Of a stretch of 44,124 bases of DNA, positions 7,378 to 15,252 are shown piece by piece. The notes beneath the pieces were generated by a model. The model worked only from the letters and a program-made list of their open reading frames with translations. It made no database searches and was not told the origin of the DNA. The stretch lies in contig JBIOJM010000041.1 of assembly GCA_044450785.1 (NCBI GenBank), positions 1 to 44,124 on the forward strand, in the 5' to 3' direction. The stretch comes from JBIOJM01 sp044450785. GTDB lineage: Bacteria; Planctomycetota; Planctomycetia; Isosphaerales; Isosphaeraceae. The stretch's first letter is position 1; each line of letters starts with the position of its first letter. The translations under genes were made by a program, and so were the position numbers.

Positions 7378-9399
7378 ATGGCGAACACCGGTCCAACTTC
7401 CAGCCGGGACTTGAGCGCGATCCTCGACTCGGCCGACCGAGCCGTCTACGAGGTGACGACCACGGCCGACGGGCCGCCCGGATCCCTCCCCTTGACCGAC
7501 GAAATGCTCAACGACTGGCCCTCCGGCGACCTGTTCGGGTTGTCCCAGAATGCCGGTATGGGCTGGGCCGCAACCGAGGTCGCACGCGACCCCTATTTGA
7601 TCCTCAGCACGCAGGGAGGCCTGCGCGCCGCTGATGGCCGGCCGATCGCGCTGGGCTATCACACGGGCCACTGGGAGATCGGCATCCTTGTGCAGGAGGC
7701 CGCCGAGGAATTGAGTCGGCTCGACGTGGTCCCTTTTGCCGGGATGGTTTCCGATCCCTGCGACGGCCGGACTCAGGGAACCGCCGGGATGATGGACAGC
7801 CTCCCTTATCGCAACGACGCGGCCATCGTCTTCCGCCGGTTGATCCGCTCGCTTCCGCGCCGCAAGGGGGTGCTGGGGATCGCGACCTGCGACAAGGGGC
7901 TCCCGGCCATGATGATGGCCCTTGCAGGCTCGAAACACCTCGCCGGCGTTCTGGTCCCCGGCGGCGTGACTTTGCCCCCGCGCGACGGTGAAGATGCCGG
8001 CAAGATCCAATCGATCGGCGCGCGTTACGCCCACGGCGAGCTCACGTTGCGCGAAGCCGCGGACGCCGGGTGCCGGGCCTGCGCCAGTCCCGGCGGCGGC
8101 TGCCAGTTCCTGGGCACCGCGGCCACTTCGCAGGTTGTCGCCGAGGCCCTGGGGATGACGCTCCCGCACGCAGCCCTGGCCCCGTCCGGCCAGCCGATCT
8201 GGCGCGACATGGCTCGCCGATCCGCCCGCGCACTCGTCGACATGGCCGCTCGGGGGCGAACTCTGGGCGATGTCCTCACCGAGGCCGCCGTCCGCAACGC
8301 AATGGTCGTCCACGCCGCCTTCGGCGGATCCACCAACCTCTTGCTCCACGTCCCCGCCATCGCCTACACGGCCGGGCTCACTCGTCCCTCGGTCGACGAC
8401 TGGCACCAGGTCAACCTCAAGGTCCCCAGGCTCGTCAGCGTCCTCCCCAACGGACCGCATTACCACCCGACGGTGCGCGCTTACCTCGCCGGCGGCGTCC
8501 CCGAAGTCATGCTGCACCTCAGGGAGTTGAATCTGCTCGACCAATCGGTCCTCACCGTGGCCGGCGAGCCTCTGGAGCGCGTGCTCGCGTGGTGGGAAAC
8601 GAGCGAGCGTCGAAAGCGGCTCCGCGAGCGGTTGTTCGAGCAGGACGGGGTCGATCCCGACAACGTGATCATGAGCCCGAGCCTGGCCAAGGAGCAGGGA
8701 CTCACCAGCACGGTCACCTTCCCGCGCGGGAACATCGCTCCGAGCGGCTCCGTGATCAAGAGCACGGCGATCGACCCGACCGTGGTGGACGGAGACGGTG
8801 TCTATCGCAAGACCGGGCCGGCGCGGGTCTTCACCCGCGAGCGCGACGCCATCGCCGCAATCAAGGGGCACGGCGAGCGGCCAATCCAGCCCGGCGACGT
8901 CTTGGTCCTGATGGGCCGAGGGCCGGCCGGCGCCGGCATGGAGGAAATCTACCAGATCACTGCGGCGCTGCGGTACTTGTCGTTCGGAAAGCACGTCGCG
9001 CTCTTGACCGACGCCCGGTTTTCGGGCGTTTCCACCGGTGCGTGCATCGGCCACGTCAGCCCGGAAGCGCTGGCCGGCGGGCCCATCGGCAAGCTCCGCG
9101 ACGACGACTCGATCCGGATCATCGTCGACCGCGTCCACCTCGAAGGCTCGCTCGACTTGGTCGGCGCCCGAGGAGTCGAGTTCGAGACGGACGAGGGGGC
9201 TCGCGTGCTCGCTGAACGTTCGCCGCATCCCATGCTCTCGGCCGATCCCGACTTGCCCGACGACACGCGGCTCTGGGCCGCCTTGCAAGCCGTCGGCGGC
9301 GGGACCTGGGGCGGCTGTGTGTTCGATACCGAGGCGATCATCGCCGCTTTGTCCGAAGCTGGAAGATCGAAGCAATACAACCATCTGACATCGAGCTAA
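7378..9399 (+). CDS. yjhG: YjhG/YagF-type D-xylonate (sugar acid) dehydratase, IlvD/Edd family
   Basis: A 673-residue protein that aligns from memory over its full length with E. coli YjhG (about 655 aa), an Fe-S dependent dehydratase turning D-xylonate into 2-keto-3-deoxy-xylonate. Seen are SGDLFGLSQNAGMGW near the N-terminus, the cluster-ligand regions SDPCDGRTQGT, ATCDKGLPAMMMA and CASPGGGCQFLGTA, and the conserved ARFSGVSTGACIGHVSPEA block near the C-terminus. The longer GTG start at 7291 would overlap the preceding gene by 4 bp but adds 29 non-conserved residues, so the ATG at 7378 is preferred. A sugar-acid substrate fits the nearby myo-inositol oxygenase and aldehyde dehydrogenase genes. 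The exact substrate cannot be read from sequence. Confidence 0.9.
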   Translation: MANTGPTSSRDLSAILDSADRAVYEVTTTADGPPGSLPLTDEMLNDWPSGDLFGLSQNAGMGWAATEVARDPYLILSTQGGLRAADGRPIALGYHTGHWEIGILVQEAAEELSRLDVVPFAGMVSDPCDGRTQGTAGMMDSLPYRNDAAIVFRRLIRSLPRRKGVLGIATCDKGLPAMMMALAGSKHLAGVLVPGGVTLPPRDGEDAGKIQSIGARYAHGELTLREAADAGCRACASPGGGCQFLGTAATSQVVAEALGMTLPHAALAPSGQPIWRDMARRSARALVDMAARGRTLGDVLTEAAVRNAMVVHAAFGGSTNLLLHVPAIAYTAGLTRPSVDDWHQVNLKVPRLVSVLPNGPHYHPTVRAYLAGGVPEVMLHLRELNLLDQSVLTVAGEPLERVLAWWETSERRKRLRERLFEQDGVDPDNVIMSPSLAKEQGLTSTVTFPRGNIAPSGSVIKSTAIDPTVVDGDGVYRKTGPARVFTRERDAIAAIKGHGERPIQPGDVLVLMGRGPAGAGMEEIYQITAALRYLSFGKHVALLTDARFSGVSTGACIGHVSPEALAGGPIGKLRDDDSIRIIVDRVHLEGSLDLVGARGVEFETDEGARVLAERSPHPMLSADPDLPDDTRLWAALQAVGGGTWGGCVFDTEAIIAALSEAGRSKQYNHLTSS

Positions 9400-9504
9400 G
9401 AACCAACGAAGGAAGGTGCAAGAGGACTTCACCGAATTGGTGTTCGTTGTCTAGAATACCCCACTCAGGCGGCTCCCCCCCATTCGGATCCCCGGGTAAT
9501 TGCC

Positions 9505-9804
9505 ATGCACGACTTGCGCCGCGTCATCACACTGTTCTATCGGCTCTTCCTGTCCTCCTGGATTTTTGCGGTCTTGTGGGTGAAGGGATACCTCTGGTGG
9601 CTCTTCGCCGTGGCTGCATTGCTCCTCCTCGTGGATATGTTGGTTGCCGCGTCGAATTACTCCACGAGTGCGAGTGGCTCGCAACCCGCGAAGTCCCCCT
9701 CGAAACGTCCGGCGTCCAATTCCAAGGAACCCGACGGGGGAGAGGAGTTCTCGTGGCGCGAGCCGAAGCCGCCATGGTCAGCACAGTCCACCAAGAAACC
9801 GTGA
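9505..9804 (+). CDS. Small two-helix membrane protein, 99 aa
   Basis: Not a recognised family. The first half has two hydrophobic helices (about residues 7-25, rich in L/F/W, and 30-50, WWLFAVAALLLLVDMLVAA) separated by a short VKGY turn. The second half is a polar, proline/serine/lysine-rich tail (SASGSQPAKSPSKRPAS) that would face the cytoplasm or periplasm. Third-position G/C bias matches neighbouring genes, which supports it as coding; frames on the opposite strand here lack such bias. It sits between the dehydratase and amidohydrolase genes, about 100 bp from each. No functional clue. Confidence 0.6.
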   Translation: MHDLRRVITLFYRLFLSSWIFAVLWVKGYLWWLFAVAALLLLVDMLVAASNYSTSASGSQPAKSPSKRPASNSKEPDGGEEFSWREPKPPWSAQSTKKP

Positions 9805-9907
9805 GTCGTCGCCGATGACGTCGGTCGCTTGGTCCGTGCGATCTAGGGCCACGCCTCCCGCGTCACTGGTGGTGGATTGTTGTCTCTTGTTTTCTGAGGG
9901 TTCAGCG

Positions 9908-11773
9908 ATGACGAGATTCCGATGTTCGTGGGTCGTGCTGACTGCACTGACCGCCGCGCTCGAACTGATTCTGGCTGGGCCGGCGGCCGGCGACGATGTC
10001 CTGGCGTTCAAAGGAGTCCGCGTCTTTGATGGGGCGCAGGTGATCCCGAGCGCAACTGTGGTCGTCCGCGGCGGGACGATCTCGGCGGTCGCCGCCGGCG
10101 CCCAGATCCCGGCGGGGGCGACGGTGATCGACGGCCACGGTAAGACGCTCTTCCCCGGCCTGATCGACGCGCACACCCATACGTTCGCCTCCGAACAACT
10201 CCGCGCGGCGGTCGTGTTCGGCGTGACAACCGAGCTGGACATGTTCACAAGCCAGTCGTTTGCGGCCGGCCAGCGGGCGGAGCAGATTGCGGGCAAGGCC
10301 GCCGGCCGCGCTGACCTGTTATCGGCCGGGACGCTCGTCACCGCACCTGGCGGCCACGGCACTGAGTACGGAGTGCCGATTCCGACCTTGACCGCGCCCG
10401 ACCAGGCCGACGCCTTCGTCGCGGCGCGGGTCGCCGAGGGCTCTGATTATATCAAGATCGTCTATGACGACGGCTCGGAGATCGGCCTGCCGTGGAAGTC
10501 GATCGACCAGCCCACCCTGGCCGCCGTCATCCGTGCCGCGAAGGCCCGGAAGAAGCTGGCGGTCGTGCACATCCTGGCCCGCGAATTCGCTCGAGAGGCC
10601 ATCGCCGCCGGGGCCGATGGGCTGGTCCACCTGTTCGTCGACAAGCCGGTCGACGGCGCGTTCGTCCGCCTCGCCGCGGAGCGCAAGGTGTTCATCATTC
10701 CGACGCTCACGGTGCTCGACAGCACCAACCGCAATAACCAAGGCCATGCTGCTTTGGCCGATGACCCGGCACTCGCTCCGTACCTGACTCCGGACGAGGT
10801 GCGCATGCTCAAGTCCAGCTTTCCCGGCAAGACAGCTCCGGCAGACACGCTCAGAATCCCACTGGAGACGGTCAAGGCGTTGAAAGCGGCGGGGGTCCGC
10901 ATCCTGGCCGGCACCGATTGCAGCAACCCTGGGACGGCCCACGGCGCGAGTCTCCACCACGAGCTCGAACTGTTGGTCGCCGCCGGGCTGACCCCGGCTG
11001 AAGCGCTCGCCGCCGCGACGGCCGAGACGGCCGTCGCCTTCGGCCTGTCCGACCGCGGCCGGATCACCCCAGGGCTCCGCGCCGACTTCGTGCTCGTCGA
11101 CGGTGACCCGACCGCCGACATCACCGCGACCCGCAGGATCGCTGGAGTCTGGAAGCACGGCCAGCGGATCGATCGCGACGCCTACCGCGGCCTCGTGCGT
11201 GAGCGAGCCGAAGCCATCACGAAGCTGAGGAATGCGCCGGCACCGCCAGGCTCGGAGCCGGGCCTGATCAGCGACTTCGAGGGTGAGAAGGCCGCCACCA
11301 AGACCGCCTTCGGCGCCGGCTGGGTGGTCTCGACCGACGCGCTGCGGGGTGGCAAGTCGAAGGCGGAGACCGCAGTTGTCGACGGCGGCGTCAACGGCTC
11401 GGCGCACGCACTCAAGATCACGGGGACGATTGATGACGCATCCGGCCAGCACTGGGCTGGCGTCCTGTTCTCGCCGGGCCCCCGGCAGATGAGCGCGGCA
11501 AACTTGTCGGGCAAGGCGGGCATCTCGTTCTGGGCCCGAGGCGACGGCAAGCCCGCCTATGTGATGGTCTTCAGCCAGACCCGCGGGTACATCCCCGCCA
11601 TCAAGACCTTCGTCGCCGGCCGCGACTGGAAACAGTTCCAGTTCGATTGGAAGGATTTCGACGGCCTCGACGGCGCGGCGTCCTTGGGCATCTTCTGGGG
11701 CGGCGGGGTCGACCCCGGCCCGTTTGAGCTCCAGATCGATGACGTGCGGCTGCGGCCTGCAAAGGCGAAATAA
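9908..11773 (+). CDS. Secreted amidohydrolase (imidazolonepropionase-like) with C-terminal CIA30-like domain
   Basis: A 621-residue metal-dependent hydrolase. The N-terminal 30 residues form a Sec signal peptide ending near AGPAAGDD. The amidohydrolase fold follows: GLIDAHTHTF gives the HxH metal pair (His89 and His91), further likely ligands are in AVVHILARE and DGLVHLFVD, and the catalytic Asp is in ILAGTDCSNPG. RITPGLRADFVLVDGDP is the usual end of the family. From about residue 450 (LISDFEGEK) a second beta-sandwich domain resembles CIA30/galactose-binding-like modules, ending in FELQIDDVRLRP. The ATG at 9908 is chosen because the signal peptide starts there. The gene ends 9 bp from the convergent MIOX gene. 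Substrate unknown. Confidence 0.85.
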   Translation: MTRFRCSWVVLTALTAALELILAGPAAGDDVLAFKGVRVFDGAQVIPSATVVVRGGTISAVAAGAQIPAGATVIDGHGKTLFPGLIDAHTHTFASEQLRAAVVFGVTTELDMFTSQSFAAGQRAEQIAGKAAGRADLLSAGTLVTAPGGHGTEYGVPIPTLTAPDQADAFVAARVAEGSDYIKIVYDDGSEIGLPWKSIDQPTLAAVIRAAKARKKLAVVHILAREFAREAIAAGADGLVHLFVDKPVDGAFVRLAAERKVFIIPTLTVLDSTNRNNQGHAALADDPALAPYLTPDEVRMLKSSFPGKTAPADTLRIPLETVKALKAAGVRILAGTDCSNPGTAHGASLHHELELLVAAGLTPAEALAAATAETAVAFGLSDRGRITPGLRADFVLVDGDPTADITATRRIAGVWKHGQRIDRDAYRGLVRERAEAITKLRNAPAPPGSEPGLISDFEGEKAATKTAFGAGWVVSTDALRGGKSKAETAVVDGGVNGSAHALKITGTIDDASGQHWAGVLFSPGPRQMSAANLSGKAGISFWARGDGKPAYVMVFSQTRGYIPAIKTFVAGRDWKQFQFDWKDFDGLDGAASLGIFWGGGVDPGPFELQIDDVRLRPAKAK

Positions 11774-11782
11774 AGCGTGTGT

Positions 11783-12649
11783 TCACCAGTCGAGCTTGGC
11801 CGGAAAGAACTCGGCGATCAGGTCTTCGTAATAGGGCCGGAGGGCCTCGAGGTCGGGCGGTTCGTGTCCTTTCGAATAGAGGTCGTAAGGGTTGAACGCG
11901 CGGACCCACTCCATCCGGCGCCGATCGTCCTGGTTCATCAAGTGGGTATACGCCCCTTCGCGATGGGCGGCGTAAAACGAGTGGTAGCGGATCATCGCCA
12001 GCCCCTCTTCGGGGAGATGATCCTTGACGACGTGGTACAGGTATTCGTCGTGTCCCCACGACATGTGGACGCGGTCCAGCCCGCAGCCCGGTTCGTAGAT
12101 CCCGCACTCGGTCTGGTAAAGGGCGACGTTGCTGTCGGGATTTACCTGGAAGAACTCGGGGAAGACGACCTTGTCCGAGTAGCGGCAGCCGACCGGGAAC
12201 GTGTCGCCGACCACCGCCCACTGCGGCGCGCCGAAGAGACAGAGGATCTTGCCCAGGTCGTGGATCAAGCCGGTCAGGATGAACCAGCGGGCATGTCCGT
12301 CGGCGCGGATCGCCTCGGCCGCTTGCATGAGGTGTTCGATCTGCGTCACGTCCGTGTCGGGGTCACTGTCGTCGACCAAGGTGTTGAGGAACTCCATCGC
12401 CTCCCAAATCCCCATCACGCGATGGTTCTTATCCAGATACTGACGTTCTTTCGCACGCACGAAGTCGAGCGTCTGGTGACTGTGATTCAGCCGGTAGAAC
12501 TCGCGGACGGACGGGCGAACGCTCGTGCCGAAATCGCGAAACGACGATTTCACAACGGGTTGAGGATAGCGCTCCCGAAGAAACGCTTCCCACTCGTCGA
12601 GATCGGTCAGCGGGTTTTGTTCCGACGGTTCCAGCGGCCGTTTCGACAT
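11783..12649 (-). CDS. miox: Myo-inositol oxygenase (MIOX)
   Basis: A 288-residue protein that would oxidise myo-inositol to D-glucuronate with a di-iron centre. All six iron ligands known from mouse MIOX have counterparts: His in IEHLMQAAEAIR, His-Asp in LIHDLGKIL, His in HMSWGHDEYLY, His in RYHSFYAAH and Asp in FNPYDLYSK. The neighbouring conserved WAVVGDTFPVGC and YEPGCGLDRV are also present. The ATG at 12649 has GGGAG 9 bases upstream; starts at 12667 and 12769 are possible but unconserved. No export signal. MIOX is mainly eukaryotic and patchy in bacteria. With the sugar-acid dehydratase and aldehyde dehydrogenase in the window, it suggests uronate/inositol use. Confidence 0.93.
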   Translation of the reverse strand: MSKRPLEPSEQNPLTDLDEWEAFLRERYPQPVVKSSFRDFGTSVRPSVREFYRLNHSHQTLDFVRAKERQYLDKNHRVMGIWEAMEFLNTLVDDSDPDTDVTQIEHLMQAAEAIRADGHARWFILTGLIHDLGKILCLFGAPQWAVVGDTFPVGCRYSDKVVFPEFFQVNPDSNVALYQTECGIYEPGCGLDRVHMSWGHDEYLYHVVKDHLPEEGLAMIRYHSFYAAHREGAYTHLMNQDDRRRMEWVRAFNPYDLYSKGHEPPDLEALRPYYEDLIAEFFPAKLDW

Positions 12650-12959
12650 TCCTGAGCTCTCCCTCATTCCCCGACCCCCGTTTTTTCGGTCCGCTCGACT
12701 CGTTTTCAGTTGGTCCGACTTACTCATCGAACGGTATGCGTTGTCGATTCTACGACACGTCTCGCTCATCCCGACAGGGCAAAGGTCAAATGATGGCCAG
12801 CCGGGACGAAGGTCGCGGTTCCTTGTCGGGGAAGGAATCCGAAATCGTCACCTGGAAGACAGTCATGGCGATGGAGCTTCGGGTTGGTTCGACGGGACTT
12901 GCCCTGGTAAACTCGAATCGTTTGTGCCTTCCTCCCTTCCCCGACGGGATGTGACCATC
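12650..12959. other. Divergent intergenic region between miox and hisI
   Basis: About 310 bp between the two divergently transcribed genes. No open frame here has recognisable protein similarity, and no convincing sigma-70 promoter pair or inverted repeat was seen on either strand, although promoters for both genes must be expected in it. Confidence 0.4.
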
Positions 12960-13424
12960 GTGTGCAAATCCACCGAACCTCTCCCCATCTCCGAATCTCT
13001 GAAGTGGAACGACGAGGGGCTGATTCCGGCAATCGTTCAGGACGCCGAGAACGGCGAGGTTCTGATGATGGCCTGGATGAATGAGCCGGCTTTGAGGGAT
13101 ACGCTTGCGACCGGCCAGACGCATTTTTTTTCCCGTTCCCGGCGCTCGCATTGGCACAAAGGCGCGACGTCGGGCCATGTGCAACACGTCGAGTCGATCT
13201 GGCTCGACTGCGATGGCGACGTCATCTTGATCAAGGCCCGCCAAGTCGGCGGCGCCTGTCATGAAGGGTATCGTTCGTGCTTCTTTCGACGTGTGGGCGA
13301 CGGCGGACGTCTTGAATTCGCTGCCGAGCCGGTCTTTGATGCCGGCGCTGTCTATGGCCCGGCGCAGCGCCCCGATCCGGACTCGGTGCCGGCGGCCGGC
13401 GGCCCGGAATTGAGCGCGGGATGA
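12960..13424 (+). CDS. hisI: Phosphoribosyl-AMP cyclohydrolase
   Basis: About 154 residues; hydrolyses phosphoribosyl-AMP to ProFAR-I in histidine biosynthesis. The family core is complete: GLIPAIVQDAENGEVLMMAW, then SRSRRSHWHKGATSG, the metal-binding DCDGD and the zinc-ligand cysteines in GGACHEGYRSCFFR. The fused HisE domain seen in some bacteria is absent; the C-terminus is a proline- and glycine-rich tail of about 30 residues beyond the usual end. The start is uncertain: GTG at 12960 has GGGA at a usable distance, and GTG at 12951 in the same frame is an alternative. No other his gene is adjacent, as is usual when his genes are scattered. Confidence 0.9.
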   Translation: MCKSTEPLPISESLKWNDEGLIPAIVQDAENGEVLMMAWMNEPALRDTLATGQTHFFSRSRRSHWHKGATSGHVQHVESIWLDCDGDVILIKARQVGGACHEGYRSCFFRRVGDGGRLEFAAEPVFDAGAVYGPAQRPDPDSVPAAGGPELSAG

Positions 13425-13554
13425 GGCGACGAACCGTCTTGGCCGCGAACCGACCTCGCGAGATCCCGCCCGACGCAGTAGACTATTCTTTGGAAACGCA
13501 CGCAGATAGCGCGTTGGTCCGCTGGAGCTTGACCTCGGTGCAGGAGCGGTTCCG

Positions 13555-13779
13555 ATGAACTCGGATGTGACCTCGGTGTTCGACTTGAGCCCGTCAGAGA
13601 AACTTCAACTCGTCGAGGACCTCTGGGATGACCTCGCGGCCACGCCCGAGGCGGTGCCTGTCTACGATTGGCAGAAGGAGGAGCTCACCCGGCGAAAGGC
13701 CAACCTGCTGAAGAACCCAGCTTCGGGTCTGACCTGGGAGGAGGTCCAACGCAGGGTGCGGGCCCGCCATGGCCGCTGA
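13555..13779 (+). CDS. Addiction-module antitoxin (TIGR02574/PF09720 family)
   Basis: A 74-residue protein of the unstable-antitoxin family found upstream of RelE/ParE toxins. The family pattern is visible: LSPSEKLQLVEDLWDDLA at about residues 11-28, then a charged linker and LTWEEVQRRVRAR at the C-terminus. AGGAG lies 8 bases before the ATG. The toxin reading frame begins inside its last codons (ATG at 13769), the usual translational coupling of such pairs, but that toxin is deleted internally (next entry), so this antitoxin no longer has a functional partner here. It could still act in trans against a related toxin. Confidence 0.88.
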   Translation: MNSDVTSVFDLSPSEKLQLVEDLWDDLAATPEAVPVYDWQKEELTRRKANLLKNPASGLTWEEVQRRVRARHGR

Positions 13780-13867
13780 ACTGATCGATGCGGACGGTGT
13801 GGTCACGGTATATTGTGTCTTCCACATGTCGCGCGATCCGGCGAAATGGCGTCAGCGGCTCCCGTGA
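13769..13867 (+). pseudogene. RelE/ParE-family toxin remnant with large internal deletion
   Basis: A 32-codon frame starts at ATG 13769, overlapping the antitoxin stop, and ends with TGA at 13867. Its first residues, MAAELI, match the usual start of toxins of this family, and its remaining part, VVTVYCVFHMSRDPAKWRQR, matches their C-terminal end. About 60-70 residues between, including the catalytic core, are missing, and the frame is preserved across the junction. The simplest reading is an in-frame internal deletion that inactivated the toxin. The family comparison is from memory. Confidence 0.7.
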
Positions 13868-13995
13868 TCGGCCCGGACCGATCATGTTTGTTTATCCCCT
13901 CGCTTGGGCGGACCCGGCCGCCGGCGCCGATCTCGGGCATCATCAAATCGAAGATGCAACATGGCTATCTTGACGTTCCTTGAAGGAAACAGAAC

Positions 13996-15153
13996 ATGCG
14001 CAAGCCCCGATTGATGACGCCCGGACCTGCGATGGTTCCCGAGGACGTGCTGCTGGAACTGGCTCGGCCTGTGATTCACCACCGCTCGAGCGAGGCAAAG
14101 CAAGTGATCACGGAGGTCATCGAGGGGCTCAAGGAGGTGTTCCAGACGCAGAACGACGTATTGATCCTGACGGCTTCGGGGACCGGGGCGATGGAAGCGG
14201 CCGTGGTCAACTCGGTCCCGCCCGGCGGCAAGGCGATGGTTCTCTCCGCGGGCCACTTCGGGGCCCGGTGGACCAACATCTGCAAGGCGTTCTCCTTGAG
14301 CGCCGTCGTGCTCGAGACCGAGTGGGGCCGGCCGGTCGATCCCGAACAGGTCGCGCAGGCATTGCGACAGCACCCCGACACAACCTGCGTCCTGGGCACT
14401 TTGAGCGAAACCTCGACGGGGACCGGGCATCCCATTGAAGCAATCGGCCGGATCGTCGCCCAAACGTCCGCCCTGTTCGCGGTCGACGGCATTTCCGGCG
14501 TCGGTGCGATGGAGTGCCGTACCGACCTGTGGGGCATCGACCTTCTCTGCGTCGGCTCTCAAAAAGCCCTGATGATTCCCCCGGGGCTGGCCTTCGTGTC
14601 GGTCAGCCCCAAGGCCTGGGCCAGGATCGACGGCTTCGATTCGCACAGCTACTACTTCAACCTCAAGGCGGCTCGGAAGAAAATCAAGGAATTCGATACG
14701 CCTTACACTCCCGCCCATACGCTGGTCCTGGCCCTGCGCACCGCCCTGCGCAAGATCAAGGAAGAGGGGATCGAAAATGTCTGGGAGCGCCATCGCAGGA
14801 TGAGCGAAGCCTGCCAAGCCGGAATCCAGGCGCTCGGGCTCGAGCTCTTCAGCACCAGGCCGGCGGAGGGCTTGACGGCGTTTCGTGTCCCCGAGGGCCT
14901 GAAGGAGGGGCTGATCCGCAGCAGACTGTCGGAACGGTTCGGCATCTCGACCGTTGGCGGACAGGAAAAACTCAAAGGAAAAATCATCCGGATCGGCCAC
15001 ATGGGCTATACCGACGAGATCGACGTCGTCGGCACCCTGGCCGCCCTCGAAATGATCCTGGCCGAGCTCGGCTACGACGTCGAGCCCGGCCAGGCCGTCA
15101 CGGCCGCGCAGCAAGTGCTGATCGGTCAGAAGAGCACGGTTGCAGCCGGCTGA
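13996..15153 (+). CDS. Class V aminotransferase (alanine/serine-glyoxylate type; possible phosphoserine aminotransferase)
   Basis: A 385-residue PLP enzyme of fold type I. It opens with LMTPGPAMVPEDVL, the family's usual start, and has ASGTGAMEAAVVNSVPPG (PLP phosphate region), DGISGVGAMECR (cofactor Asp) and GSQKALMIPPGLAFVS with the Schiff-base lysine at about residue 190. The C-terminal KIIRIGHMGYTDEIDVVG is also typical. GAAGGA lies about 9 bases before the ATG. The gene stands 99 bp upstream of serA on the same strand. In bacteria without a normal serC such enzymes have been proposed to aminate 3-phosphohydroxypyruvate, the SerA product, so this pair may be a serine pathway; serine-glyoxylate transamination is the alternative. 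Confidence 0.88.
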   Translation: MRKPRLMTPGPAMVPEDVLLELARPVIHHRSSEAKQVITEVIEGLKEVFQTQNDVLILTASGTGAMEAAVVNSVPPGGKAMVLSAGHFGARWTNICKAFSLSAVVLETEWGRPVDPEQVAQALRQHPDTTCVLGTLSETSTGTGHPIEAIGRIVAQTSALFAVDGISGVGAMECRTDLWGIDLLCVGSQKALMIPPGLAFVSVSPKAWARIDGFDSHSYYFNLKAARKKIKEFDTPYTPAHTLVLALRTALRKIKEEGIENVWERHRRMSEACQAGIQALGLELFSTRPAEGLTAFRVPEGLKEGLIRSRLSERFGISTVGGQEKLKGKIIRIGHMGYTDEIDVVGTLAALEMILAELGYDVEPGQAVTAAQQVLIGQKSTVAAG

Positions 15154-15252
15154 TCGAGTCACGGATCGAATACGGAATGAACTGGCAATCGATTGAACGT
15201 GCGATTCATTGTCAACGGATCCGTTTCGAGCTGCGGCTGATGGGAGACTTGG

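Noticed and set aside
7285..9432. A 715-codon minus-strand frame opposite the dehydratase gene
   Set aside because: No recognisable protein sequence; the plus strand encodes a full-length YjhG-type enzyme with all signature motifs.
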